Source of the DNA: an uncultured Flammeovirgaceae bacterium
GTDB taxonomy: Bacteria > Bacteroidota > Bacteroidia > Cytophagales > Cyclobacteriaceae
DNA: 19,016 bases
Reading direction: 5' to 3'
Assembly: GCA_946886805.1 (NCBI GenBank)
Contig: CAMPJM010000019.1
Location: 1-19,016 of the forward strand
This document shows, piece after piece, positions 1 to 7,986 of this stretch (positions are counted from its first letter, which is position 1; each line of letters begins with the position of its first letter). The translations under genes were made by a program, and so were the position numbers. The notes under the pieces were generated by a model. The model saw only the letters and a program-made list of their open reading frames with translations. It was not told the origin of the DNA and ran no database searches.

Positions 1-91
1 CGATGGGTATGGCTATATCATGCCCGTCGAGGTTTTTAAGGATGAAGTCACCCAGACCACCATCAAAATAAATTACATGGCAAGTTATTGA
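1..91 (+). CDS. C-terminal fragment of an unrecognised protein (5' end outside the window)
   Basis: The frame starting at base 2 is open from the left edge and ends at a TGA at 89-91, giving 29 residues that finish ...TIKINYMASY. The composition looks protein-like: alternating hydrophobic and polar residues and an aromatic end, as in a last beta-strand. A second frame (from base 3) is also open for about 23 codons, so the coding call is not secure. I do not recognise the family. No clear terminator follows; the G-rich run just after the stop makes no good hairpin. Confidence 0.45.
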   Translation, partial: DGYGYIMPVEVFKDEVTQTTIKINYMASY

Positions 92-183
92 GGGGGAGGG
101 GAAAATACCCTTCTGGCTACTCCGACAAATTCGTCTTTCAATTGGAAAATCCCGTATCTATTAGCCACCAAAATTAGATCAAT

Positions 184-466
184 GCAGACTGCCTCAGGAG
201 ATCGATTTTGTAAATCGATCAGAATTTGTCAAAATTCTTCTATGCACAGGCAAAGGAAGCAGGCTCGGAAACGCAGCCAAAATTTGAACATGCACCAGAA
301 ATATAGAAGGTTCCAGGATCCTTCCTTCGTCAGGATGACAAAAACGGATTTAATTACCGTAATTTAAAAAGACAACAATTTAGCTTAAGTTGTAAAAAAA
401 AAGCGATTTGAAAATTCACTCTCCTAGTTACGCCGTTAAATTCTTCCTTTCGATCGAAAATTTCCA
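184..466. repeat. Diverged ~280-bp direct repeat, copy 1
   Basis: It begins GCAGACTGC, is followed by the palindrome GATCGATTT-TGT-AAATCGATC (200-220), and ends in a block containing TTACGCCGTTAA. Several stretches match copy 2 (496-772) closely, including AGACAACAATTTAGCTTAAG, while the middle has diverged by substitutions and small indels. The AGCGATTT hairpin that is perfect in copy 2 is degenerate here. A segment around 315-345 (CCTTCCTTCGTCAGGATGAC) resembles a short dispersed motif common in Bacteroidota intergenic DNA; that resemblance is from memory. Confidence 0.75.
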
Positions 467-495
467 TAACTCTGAAGAGCCAAGCCTCGACCAAC

Positions 496-772
496 GCAGA
501 CTGCTTCGCGAGATCGATTTTGTAAATCGATCAGAATTTGTTTAAAATTCTTCTAGGGGCAAGAATGAGGGGGAGGATTTGATAAGGCAGCCAAAATAGA
601 ACACGCAGCGGAAATATAGAACCTACCAAGATCCTTCCTGCGTCCTTTAGATTTAATCACCGTAACTTAAAAAGACAACAATTTAGCTTAAGCTATCGAA
701 AAAAAGCGATTTAAAAAATCGCTCTCCTGGTTACGCCGTTAATTCTTCTTTTCAAATGGAGAAATTCGGAAC
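496..772. repeat. Diverged ~280-bp direct repeat, copy 2
   Basis: This is the same element as copy 1, 312 bases further on and in the same orientation. It contains three palindromes: GATCGATTT-TGT-AAATCGATC (512-532), AGCTTAAGCT (685-694) and the hairpin AGCGATTT-AAA-AAATCGCT (705-723). The hairpin arms being intact here but eroded in copy 1 suggests that this copy is closer to the parent element. It ends about 65 bases before the sigma-factor start. Confidence 0.75.
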
Positions 773-837
773 AATATATTTTTTACTGACGCAACCATTT
801 TAGACGACTTTGCATCTTATATTTACAAGGCTTCACA

Positions 838-1422
838 ATGAACTTATTTGTGCAAAAATCTACAGGAGAAGACGAACTTATCGAGGGATGTAAAAAAAAC
901 CACCCCAAGTCTCAAAGAGATCTTTATGAAAGGTTCTCCGGGAAAATGTATTCTCTCTGTTTGCGCTACATAAAGGAGGAAACGGAAGCCGAAGACGTCC
1001 TGGTGGGCGGATTTATGAAAATATTTAATAAAATAGAACAGTACCAAAGAGAAGGAAGTTTTGAAGGGTGGATCCGGAAAATTATGGTGAACGAATCTCT
1101 GCAATATATAAGACAAAACAAAAACATGTACCTACAGGTAGACATAGAAAATGCTCAATATACATTTAATACAGATGCGGTTGAGAGCCAATTAGCTGCC
1201 GAAGATCTGTTGAAAATGGTTGGTCGGTTACCAATGGGCTACAGAACAATATTTAATTTATATGCTATTGAAGGATATTCTCATCAGGAAATAGCAGATA
1301 TGCTCGACATTTCAGTTAATACGTCAAAATCTCAACTAAGCCGAGCAAGAGCATTGTTACAAAAAACATTGTCGAGTGTTTCCGGAATTTTGAAAGAAAA
1401 GGAAATTAGTCATGAAGGATAA
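838..1422 (+). CDS. ECF-type RNA polymerase sigma factor (sigma-70 family)
   Basis: This 194-residue protein has the two-domain layout of extracytoplasmic-function sigma factors. Region 2 spans about residues 22-90 (LYERFSGKMYSLCLRYI, then AEDVLVGGFMKIF and FEGWIRKIMVN), and binds core polymerase and the -10 element. Region 4 spans about 120-178, with the helix-turn-helix EGYSHQEIADMLDISVNT followed by SQLSRARALL, and contacts the -35 element. Length is normal for the family. In the conserved helix after AEDV, this protein has LVGGF where LQEGF is more usual. The stop overlaps the next gene's start by 11 bases, so translation of the two is probably coupled. The position beside a membrane-anchored partner and an outer-membrane protein suggests control by an envelope signal; target genes cannot be read here. 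Confidence 0.93.
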   Translation: MNLFVQKSTGEDELIEGCKKNHPKSQRDLYERFSGKMYSLCLRYIKEETEAEDVLVGGFMKIFNKIEQYQREGSFEGWIRKIMVNESLQYIRQNKNMYLQVDIENAQYTFNTDAVESQLAAEDLLKMVGRLPMGYRTIFNLYAIEGYSHQEIADMLDISVNTSKSQLSRARALLQKTLSSVSGILKEKEISHEG

Positions 1423-2200
1423 TAAAACAGATAAAATATTCAGGGATAAGCTCCAAAATTTTCAAAAATCCCCACGCCCAGATGCCTGGAGCAAAATCAA
1501 CGAGCAATTACATAAGGACAAGAAAACTGCAACATTTCTGTGGTGGCACAAGGCGGCTATAATACTGGTTCTCTGCTTAAGCGGATTTCTTATCTTCTAT
1601 AAAATGAGCAATCACAACCGCAATCAACCAAACAATCTGACGGATCTAAAATCGGATCAGTCGGAAAACCTGGGGATTAATCCAACAACAAATATTGCTG
1701 AAAAAAGAAGTAGTTCAACAGAACCAAATACAAGCAATCTTAACGCTGATCCCATTCAGGAAGAAACTCCGGTTACTATTGAACCAGCAACTTATCAATA
1801 TATTGCAAAAGCAGCGAAAAGCAAAGCTCCCAAACCAGAAATCAATATTTCAACTGTTCATAAAAACTTATATGAGGAGGCAGCAATGCCAGAAAATGAA
1901 ATAGGAAATCAACCAACAATCGCAAATGCTTCTTTAGAAGAAGGAAAAAAAATAATAGTCAATAATAAAAGCACGCCCCCTATTACAATAGAATTTAAGT
2001 CGGGGAAAAAGGCCGCAAAAGAAACATTATTAGCGGACACTGAACCTGAAAAAACAAAAGGAAGTCCAGCGTTTAACTTTAAAAAACTACTATCAAAAGT
2101 GAAAGAAGGTGAAATTGGACTTGCGGACATCAGACAAGCTAAAGACGATTTGTTTGCTTTTGATACGTTTAAGGAAACTTCAAAACGCACAAATAAATAA
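1412..2200 (+). CDS. Single-span membrane protein, probable anti-sigma partner of the ECF sigma factor
   Basis: This 262-residue protein has a cytoplasmic N-terminus of about 40 residues with a PRPDAWSKINEQLHKDK-type segment, one transmembrane helix at about 44-63 (HKAAIILVLCLSGFLIFY), and a long extracytoplasmic tail rich in N, T, P, K and E that looks disordered. The pattern of a short cytoplasmic helix, one membrane span and a periplasmic tail, encoded directly after and overlapping an ECF sigma gene, is typical of Bacteroidota proteins that probably hold the sigma factor at the membrane. There is no zinc-binding HxxxCxxC motif of the ZAS class and no FecR-type domain. The anti-sigma role is therefore inferred from context and topology, not from a recognised domain. 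Confidence 0.7.
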   Translation: MKDNKTDKIFRDKLQNFQKSPRPDAWSKINEQLHKDKKTATFLWWHKAAIILVLCLSGFLIFYKMSNHNRNQPNNLTDLKSDQSENLGINPTTNIAEKRSSSTEPNTSNLNADPIQEETPVTIEPATYQYIAKAAKSKAPKPEINISTVHKNLYEEAAMPENEIGNQPTIANASLEEGKKIIVNNKSTPPITIEFKSGKKAAKETLLADTEPEKTKGSPAFNFKKLLSKVKEGEIGLADIRQAKDDLFAFDTFKETSKRTNK

Positions 2201-2205
2201 ATATC

Positions 2206-2247
2206 ATGAAGAAGTCAAAAAATGCCCTAAGTCAGATTAAGAATTAA
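2206..2247 (+). other. Very short ORF (13 codons) with overlapping hairpin: possible leader
   Basis: In the gap between the membrane protein and the outer-membrane gene, an ATG at 2206 opens a 13-residue frame (MKKSKNALSQIKN) ending in TAA at 2245-2247. The stop lies inside the stem-loop at 2229-2261. This layout could form a translational leader for the downstream gene or could be chance; no ribosome-stalling codon run is evident. Confidence 0.2.
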
Positions 2248-2261
2248 TTCTGAACTGACTT
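2229..2261 (+). promoter_or_regulatory. Stem-loop between operon genes two and three
   Basis: The arms AAGTCAG (2229-2235) and CTGACTT (2255-2261) are perfectly complementary and enclose a second self-complementary block, AGAATTAATTCT. No T-run follows, so it is not a standard terminator. It sits 28 bases before the ATG of the outer-membrane gene and could tune mRNA stability or read-through. Confidence 0.45.
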
Positions 2262-2289
2262 TCATATCATCAAATAAAACAATACAGTC

Positions 2290-3399
2290 ATGAAAAATGA
2301 ATTCAAGAAGGTGGCTTTTTTAGTCGCCCTGCCATTCCTTTGTCTTGTAAATGGTGGATACGCACAAGAAGATGTAGCAGCGGATACTATTGTCATTAAT
2401 TTTGGCAACGAAAGTAAAATTATCATCTATGTGAATGATAAAGATGATTTGCAATCATTGGTCGATTATGACGTCAATGCCATGCTAGACGATTTGAACA
2501 TTCAAATCCAAGATGCAGGAGGGGAAGTAAGCTACCTAAAAATTGAGGATAAAAGTGGCGAAAGGTATTTAGCTGATACCACTATTATAATTGACAAAGA
2601 CAAGGAAACTTATGCACACCGAGACAATACTGAACCAGAGTGGAAAAGCGATGAAGAAGAAGATGATGAGGATAGAACCATTCACAAAAGCATTGTTATC
2701 AAGGCCCCAGGTTTTAGTACCAAAGAACGAACAAAAAGCAAACACAGTTTTAATGTGGAATTTGGCTTAAATAATTATTTTGAAAATGGAAATTTAGGCG
2801 CAACACGCTCAGAAGATTATGCGGTAAAGCCCTTCGGGTCCTGGTATGTTGGATTAACTTCAAAAAGGAAAACAAAAGTAGCGGGTTCGTTTTTTATCGA
2901 ATGGGGAGGAGGAATCAGTTGGTATAACTTTAAAATGGAGGACCCTGATATAAGAATACTTAAAGGTGAGGAAGGAGTGGTTTTTCACCACGAACCTACC
3001 GAAGTAAACGGGCTCAAAAGTAAATTAACAGCTTCTTTTATTAACATTTCCATTATTCCTTTATTGGATTTTAGCCAAGGCAGAAGAAAAGAAGCCATAA
3101 ATATTTCTGAAGGACCGTTTAGCATAACAAAATATAATAGACAGGGATTTAGAGTTGGTTTTGGACCATACGTTGGATACCGGCTAGGCAGCCACTCAAA
3201 ATTTAAATTTGAGGATAACAATGATGTTGAAAAAGACAAAGACAGAGGCTCGTTTTACTTAAATAACCTCAGGTATGGCCTGCGACTACAATTGGGCTAT
3301 AAAGGACTTGATTTATTTGCAAATTATGATTTAAACCCATTATTTAAGGAAGGCCACGGACCTGAATTAAATGCTTTCAGCTTTGGGATTATTATTTAG
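2290..3399 (+). CDS. Predicted outer-membrane beta-barrel protein with signal peptide
   Basis: This 369-residue protein begins with a Sec signal peptide (KK, then AFLVALPFLCLVNGGYA, cleavage near residue 25). Residues 30-110 form a small N-terminal region with beta-strand character. A strongly acidic stretch follows at about 114-129 (DEEEDDED within it). From about 150 to the end, alternating hydrophobic/aromatic strands with glycine turns (WYVGL, FFIEWGGGISWYNF, GFGPYVGYRLG, YGLRLQLGYKG, LFANYDLNPLF) indicate a small beta-barrel, probably 8-12 strands, as in Bacteroidota PorT/OmpX-like barrel families. I cannot name a specific family. It lies 89 bases after the probable anti-sigma gene on the same strand, so it may be the envelope effector or sensor of that sigma system. 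Confidence 0.8.
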   Translation: MKNEFKKVAFLVALPFLCLVNGGYAQEDVAADTIVINFGNESKIIIYVNDKDDLQSLVDYDVNAMLDDLNIQIQDAGGEVSYLKIEDKSGERYLADTTIIIDKDKETYAHRDNTEPEWKSDEEEDDEDRTIHKSIVIKAPGFSTKERTKSKHSFNVEFGLNNYFENGNLGATRSEDYAVKPFGSWYVGLTSKRKTKVAGSFFIEWGGGISWYNFKMEDPDIRILKGEEGVVFHHEPTEVNGLKSKLTASFINISIIPLLDFSQGRRKEAINISEGPFSITKYNRQGFRVGFGPYVGYRLGSHSKFKFEDNNDVEKDKDRGSFYLNNLRYGLRLQLGYKGLDLFANYDLNPLFKEGHGPELNAFSFGIII

Positions 3400-3412
3400 G
3401 TATAAAGGTTCA

Positions 3413-3450
3413 CGCAAAGGGCGCAAAGTTTTAACGCAAAGACCGCTAAG
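3413..3450. repeat. Cluster of CGCAAAG heptamers
   Basis: CGCAAAG occurs at 3413-3419, 3422-3428 and 3435-3441, and a variant CGCTAAG at 3444-3450, with irregular 2-6 base gaps. Such CGCAAAG strings recur in intergenic DNA of many Bacteroidota, from general knowledge. The cluster lies just past the end of the beta-barrel gene and before the terminator. Confidence 0.6.
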
Positions 3451-3455
3451 AAAGT

Positions 3456-3493
3456 AAAATAGTTTGTAGCTGCCAAAGGTTACAAGCTATTTT
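3456..3493. terminator. Bidirectional terminator between convergent genes
   Basis: The left arm AAAATAGTTTGTAGC (3456-3470) pairs with GTTACAAGCTATTTT (3479-3493) over 15 positions with two G-T pairs and an 8-base loop. The A-run on the left and T-run on the right give a U-tract on both transcripts. It would end the plus-strand sigma operon and the minus-strand HTCS gene, whose stop lies 13 bases away. Confidence 0.8.
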
Positions 3494-3505
3494 CAGCTCT
3501 TAAAA

Positions 3506-6500
3506 TCAAGGTTCTTTATCCTCACCATACAAGGACGGGGAAATATTAAACTCCTTCTTAAAGTATTTGGTAAAATATTTTGGGCTGTTAAACCCGACTT
3601 TATAAGCCACTTCAGCCACGGTTAACTGGCTTTTTTCGAGGTATTGTGCGGCTCTTTGTAATCTTATTTTTCTAATAAACTCCAAAGGTGATTGCCCCGT
3701 TAGGGAAACCAACTTTTTATAAAGATTGGCGCGGCTCATTCCCAATTCCTTGCTCAGTATTTCGACTGAAAAATCAGGGTCTGTAATATTTCCTTCCACT
3801 AATTTAATAGCTTCCCTGATTAATTTATCGTCAAGTGAGGTAATGTCCACATCACTGGTTTGGACGCTTATTTTCTTTTCGAGGATCTTGTGCAACAAAT
3901 TTTGCTGAGATATTAGATTTTTTAGTCTCGAGAGCAAAATTTCAAAATTAAATGGCTTAGTCACATAATCATTTGCTCCGATATTTAAGCCTTTTAATTT
4001 TTGTTCTTCTGCCGACCTTGCGGTCAGCAAAACAAAAGGTATGTGCGAAGTACGGGAATCTTTTTTTATTTTTTGGCAAAACTCAATCCCATCCATTTCT
4101 GGCATCATAAGATCACTCACTATCAGATCAGGCATTTCGGATAAAGCTTTTTGCCAGCCTTCAATTCCGTTTTTAGCTTCGATAATGTTGAAATGAACAC
4201 CTAAATTATCCCTGAGGTAAAGCCGGAAGTCCTCATTATCTTCTACTATCAAAACGACAGGCTTTTTTGAACTGCCATGGTTTTCTATTTTAGCAACTGA
4301 AGCGCTATCTTCATCCTTTGTTTCGATAAGCTGTTGTTCATTCTGCGGCTTTGTTCCTACGGCTGCACGCTGCATTTCCTTAACAGGAATAGTTACGGTA
4401 AAGCAACTTCCGCTTCCAAAAATACTTTCGACACTAATAGTGCCCCCATGAATTCTAACAAATTCTTTTGTTATAGAAAGCCCAATGCCACTTCCTTGGT
4501 TGACCATACTGCTGGGAAGGTCGTTTCTAAAAAACCTCTCAAAAATCTTATCCTGCATATCTGCCGGAATACCTATTCCTGAATCTTTTACTTTAATCTC
4601 AAGTATTTTTATCCCCTCTGAGTCTGAGTCATTTTCTAAGCAGTTTACTATAACCTGAATCTTTCCATCCTCCGGTGTGAATTTAAACGCATTTGATAAT
4701 AAATTAAAAAGCACCTTCTCTAATTTATCCATATCAAATGAGGTCTTAAGCTCCTCCACATTGGATTGAAAAGAAAGCCTTATATTTTTCTTTTCGCTTA
4801 AATCTGAAAAAGAATGCACAGATTCTTCAATAAACTTCACAACATTCCCTTCCGACAGGTGTAATTTTATACCATCCAGCTCAATTTTTCTGAAATCCAA
4901 CAATTGATTGACCAGGTTTAATAATCTCCTGGCGTTCCGATGAATCATCTCAAATTGCTTTTGATAAACCGACTCACCATTTTTCTCAAGCATTTTTTCA
5001 ATTGGCGCTAGTATTAGCGACAAAGGGGTACGAAATTCGTGACTCACATTGGTAAGAAATCTAATTTTCATCAGGTCCAGATCGTGCATTTGCTTCGCTT
5101 CCCTTCTCTCCTGTTCTATCCTAAATTTTGCCCTTTCTCTCTGAAGCATTATCCTTCTGCCCAAGTAAAGACCTCCCAAAATAAGAAGGCTATAAAGAGC
5201 ATAGGCTTCTCTGGTCTTCCAAAAAGGCGCAAGGACTGTTATTTTCAGGCTTTTTCCTAATTCATTCCAGGAGCCATCATTATTAGAGGCTATGACCATG
5301 AGTTCATAGTTGCCCGGATCAAGGTTGGTATAGGTGATGCTTCTGTTATTACTATCCCCATAATGCCAGATTTTATCAAAGCCCAGCAATTTATATTTAT
5401 ACCTATTCTTCTCAGGTTGAAAAAAACTTAATGCAGCGAATTCTACTGAAAAGAAATTTTCATCATGTTTTAGGGTAATGTCCTCTATAAACGCTAATGA
5501 TTTAGGTAAAATCACCCTATCTCCTACCTTTTGCCCTACCGCAAGGCTTTCCCCAAACAGTTTAAAATCTGTGAAAACCACTTTGGGCGTATTTGTATTC
5601 AATAGCAGCTTCGATGGATCAAACATATTGAAGCCATTGGGGCCACCGAAAATCAATTGCCCTTTAGAAGTCTTGAAAGCGGCATTTTCATTAAAGACCA
5701 TTTCCTGCAAGCCATCGCTTTCTTCATACTTCCTGATCTTAAAGTTTAAGCCCTCCCCTTCCTCAAAAATAATGTTAGCCAAGCCGTTGGGAGTTCCTAA
5801 CCACAAGTTATTATCGTTATCTTCCAGAATAGTAAGAACGGCATGGTGAGGAAGCCCATCGCCAATAGTTATTTTTGAAGAAAAATTCTCGTTACTATAA
5901 AGGGCCAATCCTTCTTCGGTCGCAACCCATATTCTCTTTTGGCTGTCATTGAAGATGGAAAAGACGGTATTTGAAGGCAAACTATTTCCGTTCCCTTTTT
6001 CATTGGCAAAATGCACGATTTTCCCATTTCCAGGATATATGATATCGATCCCCTCATTACCTCCAATCCAAATTCTACCAAACTCATCTTCTTCAATAGC
6101 TGCTACATAAGAATTGTCAATTGTTTCCGAAGATTCATCTGCTTTGTAATGTCGAAACTCGCCCGTAGAAGGATTAAGCTTTAAAACACCTACGCCCACG
6201 GTTCCTATCCATATATTGCCTTTAGAATCTTCAAATAATTCCCAAATATTGTCATCAGGCAAATGATATGGTGCTTTACTGTGAGTATTATAGTGTGTAA
6301 AATATTCCCCGTCAAATTTGCTTAAACCGCCGTGATAGGTCCCAATCCATAAATTATTGTCTTTGGTTACTAACAAGCTAACGATTACGTCGGCACTGAT
6401 ACTGTTCGGATCCTCAGGATCATGGCGATATCTTTTAAAAGTTCCTTTTTCACGATCAAAATATAATAAACCCCCACCGTTGGTACCTATCCACAAATTT

Positions 6501-7660
6501 CCCTTTTCGTCTTCTGCAAAGCGATTTACATCATCGAAAGGTAAACTCGTGGGTTGAGAAGCATAGTTTTTAAAATGATTAAAACGAATAATATTTTTAT
6601 GGTAATAATTGACACCATTTTTATATGCGCCAATCCAAATAATATCGTCTTTATCTTTGTAAAGAGAATAAATGCTGTTATGCACTAGGCTTTTAGGATT
6701 TTCACTATTATGAAAAATGTAATCAATGGAAAAATCTTCTTTGTTTACTACATTTATTCCGCCATGATCGGTGCCTATCCATACTTTGCCCCTGGATTCT
6801 TCAACAGCACCTGTTACCAGATTACTATTAAGGCTTTGTTTCGAAACCCCTTTCTGTAGTTTCAAAAATGTATCCTCAGCATCATTAAAATAATATATCC
6901 CCCTTTCACTTGAAGGCAAGTAGATCCATAAATCATTATCGCCATCTACCAGAAACTTGTAATCAAACTGCTGTCCGTTATATTTCTGATAAATAAAATC
7001 AATCTGTTCGATCACTTTTAGCGACTCCCCATCAAGTTTCTCAAGCATTCCATTTTCGTACAGCACCCAATAATCTCCTTCCGAATTATTGTCCATACCG
7101 GCGACTATATTATTATGAAGGGTGTTTTTGCTACCATTGACCTGGGTGAGCGTTGTAGATTTCTTATTTAAAGGATTATATCTGGTAATACCCACTCCAT
7201 TTTGAATAAACCAATAATTCCCTTCGTCATCTTTATAAATGTCGTTGATATCATTGGTGGGTAAATTATAAGGGATTAAAAAATCTACTACAGCACTGCT
7301 AAAAATTTCTTTGACAGGATCATAAATGCTATAGCCATTGTCGGTCTCGATCCAGACGAAACCTTTGGGGTCCTCAAAAATCGAAATTATTATATTTCCG
7401 CGAATCGAGGAAGAATCACTGGGATCATTTCTGAATACGTCCAGCTTGTAACCATTATACCGATTAAGGCCAGATCCGGTGCCGATCCAAATATAGCCAC
7501 GTCGGTCTTTGAAAAAGCAGTTTACCTGGTTGTGGGTTAAGCCGCTATGATTATCCAAAACAGAAAACCGATATTGCTGAGGAATTTCTGCTTTGGCGTA
7601 AAAGCAACTTCCAATAATAAAGAATAATGTGAGATAAAAGCCCTTTAATTTTTGGACCAT
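3506..7660 (-). CDS. Hybrid two-component system sensor/regulator (HTCS)
   Basis: This single polypeptide of 1384 residues fuses a periplasmic sensor, kinase, receiver and DNA-binding domain. A signal/anchor sequence occupies residues 1-24. A dozen or more propeller repeats follow (WIGTGSGLNRYNG, WIGTDHGGINVV, WIGTNGGGLLYFD, WIGTYHGGLSKFD and others), then a Y_Y_Y domain at about 745-808 and a membrane helix at about 818-837. The kinase has its H-box at SHEFRTPLS with H874, the N-box around N990, G1 DSGIGIP from D1026, and G2 GSGIGL at 1056-1061. The receiver carries VEDNED, the phospho-acceptor D1183 in SDLMMPEMDG, and a KPF lysine. An AraC-type double HTH fills about 1283-1378 (GMSRANLYKKL, VGFNSPKYFTKYFKKEF). 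All key residues are present. HTCS proteins usually bind an oligosaccharide between the propellers and activate the neighbouring Sus locus, here the susC-susD operon just upstream on the same strand. The ligand cannot be deduced. Confidence 0.96.
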   Translation of the reverse strand: MVQKLKGFYLTLFFIIGSCFYAKAEIPQQYRFSVLDNHSGLTHNQVNCFFKDRRGYIWIGTGSGLNRYNGYKLDVFRNDPSDSSSIRGNIIISIFEDPKGFVWIETDNGYSIYDPVKEIFSSAVVDFLIPYNLPTNDINDIYKDDEGNYWFIQNGVGITRYNPLNKKSTTLTQVNGSKNTLHNNIVAGMDNNSEGDYWVLYENGMLEKLDGESLKVIEQIDFIYQKYNGQQFDYKFLVDGDNDLWIYLPSSERGIYYFNDAEDTFLKLQKGVSKQSLNSNLVTGAVEESRGKVWIGTDHGGINVVNKEDFSIDYIFHNSENPKSLVHNSIYSLYKDKDDIIWIGAYKNGVNYYHKNIIRFNHFKNYASQPTSLPFDDVNRFAEDEKGNLWIGTNGGGLLYFDREKGTFKRYRHDPEDPNSISADVIVSLLVTKDNNLWIGTYHGGLSKFDGEYFTHYNTHSKAPYHLPDDNIWELFEDSKGNIWIGTVGVGVLKLNPSTGEFRHYKADESSETIDNSYVAAIEEDEFGRIWIGGNEGIDIIYPGNGKIVHFANEKGNGNSLPSNTVFSIFNDSQKRIWVATEEGLALYSNENFSSKITIGDGLPHHAVLTILEDNDNNLWLGTPNGLANIIFEEGEGLNFKIRKYEESDGLQEMVFNENAAFKTSKGQLIFGGPNGFNMFDPSKLLLNTNTPKVVFTDFKLFGESLAVGQKVGDRVILPKSLAFIEDITLKHDENFFSVEFAALSFFQPEKNRYKYKLLGFDKIWHYGDSNNRSITYTNLDPGNYELMVIASNNDGSWNELGKSLKITVLAPFWKTREAYALYSLLILGGLYLGRRIMLQRERAKFRIEQERREAKQMHDLDLMKIRFLTNVSHEFRTPLSLILAPIEKMLEKNGESVYQKQFEMIHRNARRLLNLVNQLLDFRKIELDGIKLHLSEGNVVKFIEESVHSFSDLSEKKNIRLSFQSNVEELKTSFDMDKLEKVLFNLLSNAFKFTPEDGKIQVIVNCLENDSDSEGIKILEIKVKDSGIGIPADMQDKIFERFFRNDLPSSMVNQGSGIGLSITKEFVRIHGGTISVESIFGSGSCFTVTIPVKEMQRAAVGTKPQNEQQLIETKDEDSASVAKIENHGSSKKPVVLIVEDNEDFRLYLRDNLGVHFNIIEAKNGIEGWQKALSEMPDLIVSDLMMPEMDGIEFCQKIKKDSRTSHIPFVLLTARSAEEQKLKGLNIGANDYVTKPFNFEILLSRLKNLISQQNLLHKILEKKISVQTSDVDITSLDDKLIREAIKLVEGNITDPDFSVEILSKELGMSRANLYKKLVSLTGQSPLEFIRKIRLQRAAQYLEKSQLTVAEVAYKVGFNSPKYFTKYFKKEFNISPSLYGEDKEP

Positions 7661-7763
7661 GCTTTAAATAATGTGATTCGACAAGAAATTTACAAAATTT
7701 TAAAGAAAACAATTATTATGGGTGAAAATCGTTAGGGAAATCGCCTTTTTGATATTCTGAATT

Positions 7764-7838
7764 AAATGAAACACGGCTCCTGATCAATAGTACCCGTCCG
7801 TATGGACGGATTTTTAATGTAATGACTGGGTTTCATTT
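7764..7838. repeat. Nested inverted repeat in the HTCS upstream region
   Basis: The outer arms AAATGAAAC (7764-7772) and GTTTCATTT (7830-7838) are perfect 9-base inverted repeats. Between them lies CCGTCC-GTAT-GGACGG (7794-7809), a GC-rich hairpin in an otherwise AT-rich region, followed on the plus strand by ATTTTT. It could be a regulator-binding site, a mobile palindromic element, or a terminator for plus-strand transcription. It lies about 105-180 bases upstream of the HTCS start codon. Confidence 0.55.
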
Positions 7839-7879
7839 GACATCCCTTAATTCGTAGCTCATGCCCAACGTGCTTCCCC

Positions 7880-7920
7880 AAAAATAAAAAGAGGCTGCCT
7901 ATGAAGACAGCCTCTCTTTT
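7880..7920. terminator. Terminator of the susC-susD-lipoprotein operon (bidirectional form)
   Basis: The arms AGAGGCTG (7890-7897) and CAGCCTCT (7908-7915) form an 8-bp GC-containing stem with a 10-base loop. On the minus strand it is followed by TTTTTATTTT, and on the plus strand by CTTTTTTTT. It lies about 70 bases past the stop of the glycan-binding lipoprotein gene. Confidence 0.9.
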
Positions 7921-7986
7921 TTTTATAGATTCTAAAGCCAAACGGAGTTAGAATATCGGTAACAACTTTAAAATTGACGCTTTTTA

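Larger units (their letters stand above)
92..837. other. Non-coding spacer with two diverged repeat copies
   Basis: This 746-base spacer separates the left-edge fragment from the sigma-factor gene. I see no convincing gene in it; the only ATG-started frame (182-367) reads through repeat sequence and has no protein-like features. Most of it is taken up by the two repeat copies listed separately. The last ~65 bases before the sigma gene must hold its promoter. TATATTTA at 818-825 is one base off the Bacteroidota -7 box TAnnTTTG, but I see no matching TTTG at the right distance upstream. Confidence 0.6.
7661..7986. other. Spacer between the glycan-binding lipoprotein gene and the HTCS gene
   Basis: It contains the terminator of the susC-susD operon (7890-7915) and, closer to the HTCS start, a nested inverted repeat (7764-7838). 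This indicates that the HTCS gene has its own promoter. No exact TAnnTTTG box lies upstream of the HTCS start; TAAAATTTTG on the minus strand, about 35 bases before the ATG, has two extra bases in the gap. No gene is visible. Confidence 0.6.

Noticed and set aside
182..367. 61-codon plus-strand frame upstream of the sigma gene
   Set aside because: It lies wholly inside the repeat copy 1 and the equivalent frame in copy 2 is not kept. The composition (many Q, R, K, S) is not protein-like.
3413..3450. CGCAAAG cluster as a possible CRISPR array
   Set aside because: The repeats are only seven bases with irregular 2-6 base gaps, there are no spacers of constant length and no cas genes.
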